Source: Deltaproteobacteria bacterium (GTDB lineage Bacteria > Desulfobacterota > Desulfomonilia > UBA1062). From it: a stretch of 64,000 nt of DNA. A model generated the notes under the pieces. It was not told the origin of the DNA, searched no databases, and saw only the letters and a list, made by a program, of their open reading frames with translations. Shown here one piece after another: positions 46,619-55,296 of the stretch (position 1 is its first letter; the number at the start of each line of letters is the position of its first letter). Both the position numbers and the translations under genes were made by a program. The stretch covers positions 124,001 to 188,000 of the forward strand of contig JAHDRW010000019.1 in NCBI GenBank assembly GCA_018433085.1, written 5' to 3'.

Positions 46619-47941
46619 TCATGATGGTTTCTTCAGGTTTTTGTCCTCGACCCTGATGACAACGGGTTTGCTTCCCACATAGTCCATGGATTCGATCTTC
46701 TCCATGGCACTCCTCATGTTCGACTCCTTCGCCTCGTGCGTGAGCATGACGATGGGCACGCAACCGTCCATGTGAACCGCCTTCTGGATCACGGAAACAA
46801 TGCTGATGTCCTTCTCGCCCAGGATTCCGGCTATGTTTGCGAGAACGCCCGGTTTGTCCATCACGTTGATTCTCAGATAGTAGTTGGTGACGATATCGTC
46901 AATGGGCATATAGCTTTTCGGCTTCGAGGCACCCTTGCGGTATCCCAGATGAGGTATCCTGCCCGCGATTCCCGCAAGGATGTTCCTCCCGATATCGGCG
47001 ATGTCGCTCACCACTGCGGAGGCGGTCGGCATCATGCCCGCCCCCCTGCCGTAGAAGAGCGTGGAATCCACGATGTCACCCCGCACGTAAAAGGCGTTGA
47101 ACACGCCGTCCACCTTCGAGAGGAGGTAATTCATGGGCACGAGCGTGGGATGGACCCTCGCCTCGACCCGGTCTCCCCGGTCGATCGCGAGCGCGAGGAG
47201 CTTGACCTTGTAACCGAGCTCGCGGGCATAGCCAACATCGAGGTTGTCGAGGGCCGCGATTCCCTCGACGTAGACCCCTTTAAGATCGGGCGGCACGCCG
47301 TAGGCGAGGCTGGTGATGATGGCGAGCTTGTGGGACGAGTCGATGCCGTCCACATCGGTCGAGGGATTGGCCTCTGCGTATCCGAGCTCCTGGGCCTGCC
47401 TCAGGGTATCTTCGAAGGACGAGCCCTTCTCGCTCATCTCGGTGAGGATGAAGTTGCAGGTCCCGTTGAGGATCCCGTAGATGAAGTTAAAGTTGTTTGC
47501 CACGAGCGATTCCCGCAATGCCTTGATGATGGGGACCCCGCCCCCGACCGACGCCTCATAGTACAAATCCTTGCCGTAGGTCTGGGCGGCATCGAAGAGC
47601 TCTTTGCCGCGTGAGGCGAGCAGCGCCTTGTTGGCGGTCACCACGTGCTTGCCGGCCTTGAGCGCATCGAGGATAAAGGTCCGCGCAGGCTCGATGCCGC
47701 CGATGAGCTCTACCACGATATCGATATCGGGATCGTTGATGAGTGCATACGAATCGGTTGTGAGCAGATCCCGGGGAATGGCGACTCCCCGGTCGGTGGT
47801 GATGTCGATATCGGCAATGGCCGCCAGATCGAGGGAAAAGCCGAGGCGTTCGTCAAGAAGGGCGGTGTTCTCCAGCAGTGTTTTCGCTACGCCCGTGCCA
47901 ATGGTACCAAGACCGATCAATCCGATTTTAACGCTGTTCAT
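46619..47941 (-). CDS. hom: Homoserine dehydrogenase
   Basis: This 440-residue enzyme reduces aspartate semialdehyde to homoserine for threonine and methionine synthesis. The NAD(P) loop GLIGLGTIGTG opens the protein. The catalytic domain contains GGGVPIIKALRESL, NGTCNFILTEM and AYGVPP. A C-terminal ACT domain (about 355-435, RINVMDKPGVLANIAG) suggests feedback control, probably by threonine. The ATG at 47941 has AAGGAGAG upstream, preferred over an in-frame ATG at 47965. Confidence 0.95.
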   Translation of the reverse strand: MNSVKIGLIGLGTIGTGVAKTLLENTALLDERLGFSLDLAAIADIDITTDRGVAIPRDLLTTDSYALINDPDIDIVVELIGGIEPARTFILDALKAGKHVVTANKALLASRGKELFDAAQTYGKDLYYEASVGGGVPIIKALRESLVANNFNFIYGILNGTCNFILTEMSEKGSSFEDTLRQAQELGYAEANPSTDVDGIDSSHKLAIITSLAYGVPPDLKGVYVEGIAALDNLDVGYARELGYKVKLLALAIDRGDRVEARVHPTLVPMNYLLSKVDGVFNAFYVRGDIVDSTLFYGRGAGMMPTASAVVSDIADIGRNILAGIAGRIPHLGYRKGASKPKSYMPIDDIVTNYYLRINVMDKPGVLANIAGILGEKDISIVSVIQKAVHMDGCVPIVMLTHEAKESNMRSAMEKIESMDYVGSKPVVIRVEDKNLKKPS

Positions 47942-48056
47942 GTGCTCTCCTTGTGATGTATGCATCGCGTCTGATTCTCTTTTAAGGAACAGGAGGGCGG
48001 GATCGTGCAGCTGGGGGATATCCTGCGGATGCGGCCTTTAACCGGGGGCCCCTTTT

Positions 48057-48977
48057 TCAGGGAAGCTTTCCATCCATACCCGCGCTGCCTCGACCGCGCA
48101 TGACCTTCTCCAGAACCTCTTTCGCCTGATACGAACTTCTCACCAGCGGTCCGGATATAATATATCGTATGCAGGTGCTTTTCGCAATATCTGAGAATCG
48201 CTCAAAATCATCCGGAGTCCAGTATCGAGCGACCGGCACCTGATCGGCAGTGGGCTGCAGATATTGTCCCATGGTGACGACCTCGCACCCCGAACGGCTC
48301 AAGGCATCCAAGAGATCGGTAACTTCCTCTTCGCTCTCACCAAGGCCCAGCATGAAACCCGACTTCACGACAATGTCCGCGGAAAAATCACGGGCCGCGC
48401 GGAGAACCATAAGGCTCGTCTCCAGGCTGGCCTGCGGTCTCACCGCTCTGTAGAGCCTGCCCACGGTCTCCACATTGTGGTTGAACACATCGGGACGTTC
48501 CCGGAGCACCACCTCCAGGAGATCCACCCTCCCGGAGAAGTCAGGGGTGAGCACCTCGATGGTGGAGCTTGGCAGGAGCTTCCGAACTTCCCTGACCGTG
48601 CCGGCAAAAGCGCCTGCCCCCTGGTCCGGAAGATCATCCCTGGTTACGGAGGTGATCACCACGTGTTTCAGGCCCATGGCGGATGCGGCCTGCGCCAATC
48701 GCTCTCCCTCGTGGGGGTCGGGGGGGGACGGAACGCCTTTCCGGATGGAGCAGAACCGGCATCCCCTGGTGCAGGTATCGCCCAGGATAAGAAAGGTGGC
48801 CGTCGGCACGGCAAAGCACTCGGCGATATTGGGGCAGCGGGCTTCCTCACAGACCGACGCGAGCCCTGAGGCACGCAGGCCGACCTTGGTGAGGTGCAGG
48901 TCCTTCAATCGTTTGTTCTTCTTCGCCCAGGAAGGAATCCTTTCCGGGTATGGACGTGCGGGCCAGCGTTCTTTCAT
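48057..48977 (-). CDS. lipA: Lipoyl synthase
   Basis: This 306-residue radical-SAM enzyme inserts two sulphurs into octanoyl groups on carrier proteins. The auxiliary iron-sulphur cluster uses Cys43, Cys48 and Cys54 (CX4CX5C), and the radical-SAM cluster uses Cys69, Cys73 and Cys76 (CX3CX2C). The VTSVTRDDLPDQGAGAFA segment is diagnostic, and the closing Ser motif (RSSYQAKE) is present. It lies three bases downstream of the HIT gene, so they are co-transcribed. No lipB is seen nearby. Confidence 0.96.
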   Translation of the reverse strand: MKERWPARPYPERIPSWAKKNKRLKDLHLTKVGLRASGLASVCEEARCPNIAECFAVPTATFLILGDTCTRGCRFCSIRKGVPSPPDPHEGERLAQAASAMGLKHVVITSVTRDDLPDQGAGAFAGTVREVRKLLPSSTIEVLTPDFSGRVDLLEVVLRERPDVFNHNVETVGRLYRAVRPQASLETSLMVLRAARDFSADIVVKSGFMLGLGESEEEVTDLLDALSRSGCEVVTMGQYLQPTADQVPVARYWTPDDFERFSDIAKSTCIRYIISGPLVRSSYQAKEVLEKVMRGRGSAGMDGKLP

Positions 48978-48980
48978 GAA

Positions 48981-49457
48981 CTATTCCATACCAACCAGCA
49001 TCTCTGCTATCTTGTCGCGTGTTTTCATGATGTGCTCCGAGATGACGTGTGTATCGGTGATCACCGGCATGAAATTGGTGTCCCCCGCCCAGCGGGGCAC
49101 GATGTGAACATGGAAGTGTTCGGCGATGCCTGCCCCGGCCACAGATCCGATGTTGCTCCCCACGTTGAAACCGTCGGGGTTCATGGCCTTGCGGATGGCG
49201 GCAACGATTTCCCTTACCAGAGAGGCGATATCGCGGAACTCCTCTTCGCTGATCTCGACGATGTCCCCCTCGTGGCGGTAGGGCGCCACCAGGCAGTGGC
49301 CGGTCGCATAGGGGAACCGGTTCATGATGGCAAAGCTGGCTTCACTTTCTTTGAGAATGAGAGGGTCATTGTTCTGGGGGGCAACACAGAACACGCACGA
49401 GGGATCTTTCGGCTTGGTAATGTATTCGCTGCGCCAGGGAGCCCAGAGAGTGTTCAT
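48981..49457 (-). CDS. HIT-family nucleotide hydrolase
   Basis: This 158-residue protein has the histidine triad HFHVHIV (His114, His116, His118) of nucleoside phosphate hydrolases such as AP4A phosphorylase/hydrolase. Cys21 and Cys24 (CVFC) form part of a zinc site seen in the AP4A-type group. The N-terminal LWAPWRSEYI is characteristic of that group. It probably cleaves dinucleoside polyphosphates or AMP-N conjugates. It precedes lipA by three bases. Confidence 0.9.
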   Translation of the reverse strand: MNTLWAPWRSEYITKPKDPSCVFCVAPQNNDPLILKESEASFAIMNRFPYATGHCLVAPYRHEGDIVEISEEEFRDIASLVREIVAAIRKAMNPDGFNVGSNIGSVAGAGIAEHFHVHIVPRWAGDTNFMPVITDTHVISEHIMKTRDKIAEMLVGME

Positions 49458-49561
49458 GGCAGGTGCTTTCTCCTCGTATCGTTCGATTCTTATATTATTA
49501 TACCCTCGGGCCGACGGATTGTAAATCCGGAGTCTTGAAAGGCCGGGTCGTCAAGCTGGGT

Positions 49562-50818
49562 CTAGAGATACTCATCAGAGTCCCCGTAGACATTTTTCAC
49601 ATCATACACCACACAACCCGGGGCCTTGTACCTGTTGATGTCGAGCCGCCTGAACTCGTCATGCGACACAGCGACCACGATCCCTTCGTACCGGGGCTTC
49701 AAGCCCGCTTCCGAGGTGACGATCTCGAGCCCGTATTCGCGCTTCACCTCGCCAGGGTCTGCAAAGGGGTCGAAGATGTCGATATTGCAGGCAAAGTCCT
49801 TGAGCTGGCGGATGATGTCGATGACCTTGGAATTTCTGATATCCGGGCAGTTTTCCTTGAAGGTTATTCCCATGACCAGGACGTTTGAGTCCGTGATCCG
49901 GTGGGCCTTTTTTACCATCATCTTGATGAGCTGGGTCGCCACGTATCTACCCATCCCGTCGTTCAGCCGCCTGCCCGCAAGGATGATCTGCGGGATATAG
50001 CCCATGCTCTCGGCCTTGTGGGTGAGGTAGTAAGGATCGACGCCGATGCAATGTCCGCCCACCAATCCGGGCTCGAAGCTCAGGAAATTCCACTTGGTGC
50101 GCGCGGCCTCGAGCACGTCCCTGGTCCGGATACCCATGCGTGCGAAGATCATGGAGAGCTCGTTGATGAAGGCGATGTTGATGTCCCGCTGTGCGTTCTC
50201 GATCACCTTTGCCGCCTCCGCCACCCGTATGGAAGGGGCGCGGTGGGTCCCCGCCTCGACGATGGATGCATAGAGGGCGTCCACGGTCTCGGCGATTTCC
50301 GGGGTCGATCCCGAGGTCACCTTCTTGATGGTCGGGAGCCGGTGTTTCTTGTCTCCGGGATTGATGCGCTCGGGGCTGTACCCGCAGAAGAAATTCTGAT
50401 TATAGGTGAGCCCGGATACCCGTTCGATTACCGGCACACAGTCTTCCTCGGTTGCCCCGGGATACACCGTGGACTCGTAGATCACGATATCCCCCGGAGA
50501 TATTACCCTGCCCACGGTCTCGCTCGCCTTGAGGAGCAGGGTGATGTCCGGCCGGTTGAAGATGTCGATGGGGGTAGGGACCGTGACGATGTAGGTGTTG
50601 CACGACTTCAGATCGTTCTCGTCGGTCGTGTAGGTGAGGAGCTGCGCTCGATCCAGCTCTTCCCGGTCCATCTCGTGCGTCCGGTCGAACGAAGATCTCA
50701 GCTCGTTGATCCTCGTTTCATTGATATCGAACCCGATGGTGTGATATTTTTTCCCGAACTCCACGGCCAGAGGCAGCCCGACATAGCCGAGGCCGACAAC
50801 GCCAATCCGGTGTTCCAT
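49562..50818 (-). CDS. Nucleotide-sugar dehydrogenase, WbpO/TviB type
   Basis: This 418-residue NAD enzyme of the UDP-glucose/UDP-mannose dehydrogenase superfamily oxidises C6 of a UDP-sugar to the uronic acid. The NAD loop is GVVGLGYVGLPLA (residues 6-18), the substrate motif is CGYSPERINPGD (145-156), and the catalytic Cys is Cys257 (GGHCIGVDPYYL). The pattern most resembles the WbpO/TviB group that makes UDP-GalNAc or UDP-GlcNAc uronic acids. Start 50818 has AGGAGGAGG upstream; ATG 50824 is close. It is probably linked to the surface-sugar cluster 10 kb away. Confidence 0.88.
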   Translation of the reverse strand: MEHRIGVVGLGYVGLPLAVEFGKKYHTIGFDINETRINELRSSFDRTHEMDREELDRAQLLTYTTDENDLKSCNTYIVTVPTPIDIFNRPDITLLLKASETVGRVISPGDIVIYESTVYPGATEEDCVPVIERVSGLTYNQNFFCGYSPERINPGDKKHRLPTIKKVTSGSTPEIAETVDALYASIVEAGTHRAPSIRVAEAAKVIENAQRDINIAFINELSMIFARMGIRTRDVLEAARTKWNFLSFEPGLVGGHCIGVDPYYLTHKAESMGYIPQIILAGRRLNDGMGRYVATQLIKMMVKKAHRITDSNVLVMGITFKENCPDIRNSKVIDIIRQLKDFACNIDIFDPFADPGEVKREYGLEIVTSEAGLKPRYEGIVVAVSHDEFRRLDINRYKAPGCVVYDVKNVYGDSDEYL

Positions 50819-51223
50819 GATCATCCTCCTCCTGCCCTGCATGGCTATTTGACAGGGATTTCCCATATCATATCTGTACGTGGCAGCGAAACGGATTTCT
50901 ATGGCAATGGTCACCACGGCCTCCTCAATGTCATACAGGGGACCGTTTCAGGAGAAGACAATGCAAGATATCATCTGCGTGGGCTCGGTGGGAGAATTCT
51001 TGATTCGACAGAGAGGGTCGGCGGCCCTGAGTGTTTGACGCGAAACACATAAGGTGGTAAGTCAAGCGTCTTCCCGATTCCTTGCCGGAAAGCGCCGATC
51101 AAACGGGTGGTCGTACGGACAGGTATCATTTCTCGCAGCCGGCTGGAGGATCAGGGTCTCGTTGAAAGCAGGGCCGTGAGACAGAACCATGAGGTGGACC
51201 CTCAGACCTGGAGGTGAAAAATT
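50819..51223. other. Non-coding region between divergent genes
   Basis: This 405-base stretch lies between the sugar dehydrogenase (minus) and the DksA-like gene (plus). It holds the two ribosome-binding sites at its ends. A short forward reading frame at 50901-51038 (up to 45 residues, with AGGAG before an internal ATG at 50961) has no recognisable features, and I do not call it a gene. Confidence 0.4.
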
Positions 51224-51568
51224 ATGGACCGCGAAACAATGAAACAATATGAAAATATTCTGCAGGACCTCCTGGCCGAACTCCGTTCCGAGATGAACCA
51301 GCCCATCGATGAGTCTGCACCGGTACAAGTGGACGGGTCCATGGGCAGGGTTTCCCGGGGCGATGCGATTCAGGTGCAGCAGCTTGCCCTGGAGACGAAG
51401 CGGCGCCGGGAAGAACGGATTATGCGTGTCGAATCCGCTCTCATGCGGATCAGGCAGGGCACCTATGGTCTTTGCGTCCGCTGTCAGTGCGCTATCGATC
51501 CGAAGAGGCTGAATGCCCTGCCGGATGTGGTGCTCTGTCTGGAGTGCGCGTCCGTTCCGAGACGGTAA
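51224..51568 (+). CDS. DksA/TraR-type zinc-finger protein
   Basis: This 114-residue protein has a helical coiled-coil N-terminal half (about 1-75) and a C-terminal C4 zinc finger (CVRC at about 86-89 and CLEC at about 107-110), the layout of DksA/TraR proteins. These bind in the RNA polymerase secondary channel and modulate initiation, often with ppGpp. The coiled-coil tip has no obvious acidic pair like that in DksA, so its mode may differ. GGAGG precedes the ATG. The next gene follows after about 100 bases. Confidence 0.85.
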   Translation: MDRETMKQYENILQDLLAELRSEMNQPIDESAPVQVDGSMGRVSRGDAIQVQQLALETKRRREERIMRVESALMRIRQGTYGLCVRCQCAIDPKRLNALPDVVLCLECASVPRR

Positions 51569-51673
51569 CGTGATGTCGGGAAAGTCATGCCTCAAGCCAT
51601 GGTCCGCGGTCGTTGTTTTGCCTGCCTCCCAAGCCTCGGGCGCGGGAGATTGCGTGAACAAAGGGAATCCACT

Positions 51674-52309
51674 GTGACGATATGCCCCCTCTGCCGCTCC
51701 GCTCACTCTCTTGAGCCGATCACGGGTCCAGGGGACAGGGTATACCGGTGCTGTCGCGAGTGCCTGCTGATATGTGTCGAGGAACGCTTCCGTCCCACGG
51801 TGAAAGAAGAAGAGGAGCGCTACAGAACGCACAGGAACGGGGTTTGCCATCCGGGGCATGTAAGGTTCCTGAACCAGGCCCTCGAGCAGTCCCTGCCGCA
51901 CCTGGACCCCGGGATGAGCGGCCTGGATTACGGCTGCGGGCCGGTTCCGACATTGAGTGTTCTGCTGAGAGACCATGGAATCATCTGCTCGGATTACGAC
52001 CCGATTTTTTTCCCGAATCTGCCCGAGGGGCCCTTCGATTTCATCTATGCCACCGAGTGCTTCGAACACTTTTTCTCGCCGGACAAGGAGCTGCGTCGGG
52101 TCCAAGACCTGCTGGCACCAGGCGGTATTCTGACCATCATGACAGAGCAATGGGCCACGCCGGAGGACTTCTCGGCGTGGCATTATGCCAGGGATCTGAC
52201 ACATGTATCCTTTTATCACGCAAGAACCATTGATTTTATCTGCAGCAGATACGGGTTTTCCCGAATGGAATCCACGAATGCACGGGTGGTGGTGCTTAAA
52301 AAGATATGA
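51674..52309 (+). CDS. Zinc-ribbon class I methyltransferase
   Basis: This 211-residue protein combines a short N-terminal zinc ribbon (CPLC near residue 4 and CCREC near residue 27) with a SAM methyltransferase core (GLDYGCGPVPTLSVLLRD, SDYDPIF, DFIYATECFEHF, then LLAPGGILTIMTEQW). It resembles methyltransferases found with polysaccharide or secondary-metabolite genes (Methyltransf_23 type). The acceptor is unknown. I chose the GTG at 51674 with AAGGGAA upstream; an in-frame ATG at 51587 would add a Cys/Arg-rich leader without family features. Confidence 0.72.
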   Translation: MTICPLCRSAHSLEPITGPGDRVYRCCRECLLICVEERFRPTVKEEEERYRTHRNGVCHPGHVRFLNQALEQSLPHLDPGMSGLDYGCGPVPTLSVLLRDHGIICSDYDPIFFPNLPEGPFDFIYATECFEHFFSPDKELRRVQDLLAPGGILTIMTEQWATPEDFSAWHYARDLTHVSFYHARTIDFICSRYGFSRMESTNARVVVLKKI

Positions 52310-52463
52310 ATGGCCTTCCTCCGGTATCCGACAAGGGAAGCGATAAGTGATAACGGATATCGCGATTCGGGCGACGCCCTCCGAGCTTGATTCAAAGGGC
52401 GCTTCGTTCTCGCCGGGGGAAGGGGGGCCGTATTCTCTTCGACTCGTCTTTCATAAAAAACTT

Positions 52464-52492
52464 TTGATATCTCACCTGTGAGCCGATATAAT
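52464..52492 (+). promoter_or_regulatory. Near-consensus promoter of the repeat lipoprotein gene
   Basis: TTGATA (52464-52469) and TATAAT (52487-52492) are separated by exactly 17 bases. The spacer contains an inverted repeat CTCAC-CT-GTGAG (52471-52482), which could be an operator. The start codon lies 121 bases downstream, leaving a long 5' leader. The rest of the gap 52310-52613 shows only weak GC-rich hairpins. Confidence 0.72.
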
Positions 52493-52613
52493 CGCGAACT
52501 ATTCAGAACGCACCATCCGAACATCGCAGAGTTGAGCGGATGGTATGTCAGGGGTGTTCAGAACGGGATCGTTTCCACTGGACAGACAATGGGACAACAG
52601 AGGAGGAACAACT

Positions 52614-54266
52614 ATGAAAAAAAGCAGCGGATTTGTATCGGTGATTGTTTTGTGCATACTGCTTGCCCTCACGGGCTGCTCGGACAGTGATTCGGACGAT
52701 GTCTCGACCGTTACGGGCATTGCCTCTTCCGGGGCGCCGGTTGCGGGCACCATAACCCTCAAGGACGCAAGCGGCGAGACCCTGGGGCCGATCGACATCG
52801 AGTCGGATGGGGCTTTCAGTTTCAACGTAACCGGCTATACCCCTCCCTTCGTGCTCAAGGCCACGGCAACAGTGGGCGGGGACAGCTGGTACTCCTATTC
52901 CCGAAGCGCCGGGCAGGTGAACGTGAACCCCCTGACCTCGCTGATCGTGGCTTCGGCAGCGGAGGCGAGCGACCCGGCGAACGTATACGAAGATGCCACC
53001 GATATCAGTGACGATACGCTTGACACCGCGGTCCAGGCGGTTCAGGCCGTGTTCGCGAATCTCTTCACCTCCTTTGGCGTCGATGCCGGGTTCAATCCCT
53101 TCAGCGGTGACTGCACGGTCAACCACGTGGGGATCGATGCGCTCTTCGATGCGGTCGACATCGCCATCGACACGAACACCGGTGCAGTGAGCGTCACGGC
53201 TAGAGACAGCACCTCACTGGTGGAAACAACGACAACGGGCATCGACGCGGCAACACCCATAACTGCCGGAGCAGCCGCCGATGCAGCATCCCAGGTCCCG
53301 TGGGTGGGGACCTACAACTACTGTGAGCTGTTCCTCGACACCCCGATGGGCGGAAGCGGTGCGTCCGCGGCAGCAGGCCGGATAACCCTCGAGGCCGATG
53401 GAACATGGACCGCGGTAAACGAGGCGTCCTCAGGCGACCTCGCGGGCAGCTTCAACGGCACCTATGCCATCGATGCCCGGGGAAGATTATGGGTGGACAA
53501 CACCGAGTACGGGATTATGACCCCTGACGCGCAAGTCGCGATCGTCACGGATCTGAACGCATCCGAGGGACTGGACGTGGGGCTGACTGTTCTGTGCAAG
53601 CGCGACGCTACGCTTGAAGTCTCGGACATCAGCGGGGCCTATGTCGTCATGAGCCTCTACCGTGACACGGTCGTCGCCGGTTCCGGGGCATCCGGCGAGA
53701 CGGCGACGGTGGTCTTCAACGGAGCCGGGACATTCACAGGCGGCACCTATTCCGTGGACGAGTATGGAAGGTTTACCGTGGTTACCGTGGACGGGACCGA
53801 AGACTACGGCATGGTGGCCAAGAACGGCGATGTGATCGTGCTTCCCGATTATGACCCGGACGAGGGACAGGATGTGGGCATCTCCATTCTGATCAGGACC
53901 TCGACCCTGGCAGGCTGGGGCGATGCGGACCTGAGCAGTGACTATAACTTCGCCGAGATGTACGCGCATGTCGATGTGAACGAGGGTTCTTCGGAAGACG
54001 CGGTCAATGCCGCCGGCGGTACCTTGAGCTTCGACGGCGCAGGCGCTTACGCGGGCACTGTCGCTTATTCCTCGGCCGGCGAGGCAGGCGCGGTGGCGGG
54101 TTCGTACGAGACCCTTACCGGTTATAGCGGCGTCACGCTCAACTGTTTTACTGCTGACGGAATCTTCGGGATAAGCACCCCGGACACGGAGCTTTTCGCC
54201 GTACCGGATGACGATGCCGAGGAAGGCCTGGACGTGGGCATTACGCTCGGGGTGAAGGCCTGGTAG
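52614..54266 (+). CDS. Lipoprotein with triplicated C-terminal module
   Basis: This 550-residue protein starts with a lipoprotein signal (LLALTGC at about 16-22, lipobox Cys22) and a Ser/Asp-rich linker. A CarboxypepD-like or Ig-like strand region (VTGIASSGAPVAGTITLKD) follows at about 35-90, and an Ala/Asp-rich helical section after it. The C-terminal part is a tandem triplication (about 229-336, 338-437 and 439-550). Each copy runs from an SGAY/SSDY-type start through a G-A-GxFxGGT core to an EGLDVGLTVLC, EGQDVGISILI or EGLDVGITLGV end. It is probably an outer-membrane surface lipoprotein; function unknown. AGGAGGA precedes the ATG. Confidence 0.75.
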   Translation: MKKSSGFVSVIVLCILLALTGCSDSDSDDVSTVTGIASSGAPVAGTITLKDASGETLGPIDIESDGAFSFNVTGYTPPFVLKATATVGGDSWYSYSRSAGQVNVNPLTSLIVASAAEASDPANVYEDATDISDDTLDTAVQAVQAVFANLFTSFGVDAGFNPFSGDCTVNHVGIDALFDAVDIAIDTNTGAVSVTARDSTSLVETTTTGIDAATPITAGAAADAASQVPWVGTYNYCELFLDTPMGGSGASAAAGRITLEADGTWTAVNEASSGDLAGSFNGTYAIDARGRLWVDNTEYGIMTPDAQVAIVTDLNASEGLDVGLTVLCKRDATLEVSDISGAYVVMSLYRDTVVAGSGASGETATVVFNGAGTFTGGTYSVDEYGRFTVVTVDGTEDYGMVAKNGDVIVLPDYDPDEGQDVGISILIRTSTLAGWGDADLSSDYNFAEMYAHVDVNEGSSEDAVNAAGGTLSFDGAGAYAGTVAYSSAGEAGAVAGSYETLTGYSGVTLNCFTADGIFGISTPDTELFAVPDDDAEEGLDVGITLGVKAW

Positions 54267-54359
54267 AGAAGAGGGACATGCTTCACCGCCGGGCCGGAAC
54301 CCCAGGACAAGGGATTTCCCTGCGGCCCTTCCGGCCCGGACGATGTGAGCCCGATATCC

Positions 54360-54391
54360 GACCGCTGTGGGATTCGAATCCCACAGCGGTC
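54360..54391. repeat. 32-base perfect palindrome
   Basis: Positions 54360-54391 read identically on both strands with no central spacer (16-base arms, centre TTCGAA). It lies between the lipoprotein stop and the next ribosome-binding site. In RNA it could fold as a GC-rich hairpin, but no T tract follows directly. It could be a terminator, a protein-binding site, or a chance match to a tRNA T-arm-like sequence. Confidence 0.8.
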
Positions 54392-54494
54392 TATGCCCGG
54401 TTTCTTGTTTGCTATTTATCAGATACTCCGTTAGAACCAGTACCCAAACGCAGAGAGAAAACAACCGAGAACCTGCAAGAAAAGGAGAACACGA

Positions 54495-54911
54495 ATGGCC
54501 AGAATGAACGAGAAGGTTCGCACCCTGTTTGAAAATCAGTCCATAGTCTCCCTGGCGACCGCATCCGTGAAAGGGGAGCCCAATGTCGTCCCCGTGGGCG
54601 CGAAAAAGGTGCTCGATGACGAGACGATTCTGATCTCGGACCAGTATTTCCGGAAAACACTCGTCAATCTCAAGGAGAACCCGCAGGCATCCCTCACTTT
54701 CTGGGACGCCAGCACAGCGGAGTCATACCAGATCAAGGGCACGGTCACCATCGAGACCTCGGGCAGGATATTCGAGGAAACAGCGGCGTGGATCGAGGAG
54801 ATGGCCCGGAAAACAAATGCCCCCATGAAATCCAAGGGGGCGGTCGTCCTCAAGATCAAGGAGATCTACTCAAGCCGTCCCGGCCCGGATGCAGGGACCA
54901 AGATCGACTGA
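54495..54911 (+). CDS. Pyridoxamine 5'-phosphate oxidase-family flavoprotein
   Basis: This 138-residue protein has the split-barrel FMN-binding fold of PNPOx-like proteins: SIVSLATASVKGEPNVVPVGAKKVLDDETILISDQYFRKTLVNLKENPQASLTFW is the typical strand order. It lacks the C-terminal substrate residues of true PdxH, so it is more likely a general flavin reductase or a heme/F420-like binder. Such proteins are frequent in anaerobes. AAGGAG precedes the ATG. It is followed by a long inverted repeat. Confidence 0.85.
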   Translation: MARMNEKVRTLFENQSIVSLATASVKGEPNVVPVGAKKVLDDETILISDQYFRKTLVNLKENPQASLTFWDASTAESYQIKGTVTIETSGRIFEETAAWIEEMARKTNAPMKSKGAVVLKIKEIYSSRPGPDAGTKID

Positions 54912-55296
54912 TCCGGGTCAGAGGCCCTTTTAGGGCTGTCTGCAGAAAAAGACCCGCTGTTTTGTCACGGGTTGTGAGCTTATCAACGGTGCATCGGTCG
55001 TGACCGATGCACCGTTGATAAGCTGCCGTATCGGTCCACTCAAGACCACGTCGTTTCATCCGGTACCCTGAACCGTCTCCCGAGCGCTCCCCGGCACTGA
55101 TGGAGAAGCGTGAAGAGCCGGAAAGGATGAACGCCCCTGCTTTCTGCGTACGGGAATCCACCACTTGCCATATCCCCCGGGTCGAAACCCTGACGCGAGG
55201 CTGATCCGGCTCGCCCCTCTCTGCTTGACACCGTATCCCAACAGACATAGACAGGGATGGAATATTTATTGGTGGAATGGTCCGATCGGGGAAATC
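54912..55296. other. Non-coding region holding a long inverted repeat
   Basis: No gene is supported in these 385 bases. They include a weak hairpin soon after the upstream stop (GGCCCTTTTAGGGCT at about 54923-54937), the 48-base inverted repeat described separately, and the leader of murI. Confidence 0.45.
54977..55024. repeat. 48-base inverted repeat (23-base arms)
   Basis: Two perfect 23-base arms (AGCTTATCAACGGTGCATCG... and its reverse complement) flank a two-base GT spacer. It lies about 65 bases after the PNPOx-like gene. No T tract follows. The length and perfection exceed an ordinary terminator; REP-like, attenuator or recombination-site roles are possible. Confidence 0.85.

Noticed and set aside
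50901-51038. A small forward gene of up to 45 residues
   Set aside because: It has no recognisable motif, no clear promoter and only a moderate ribosome-binding site before an internal ATG. It is best seen as chance in a GC-rich gap.
54360-54391. A tRNA gene, because the palindrome contains TTCGAATCCC
   Set aside because: No acceptor, D or anticodon arm can be folded around it, and no CCA end follows.
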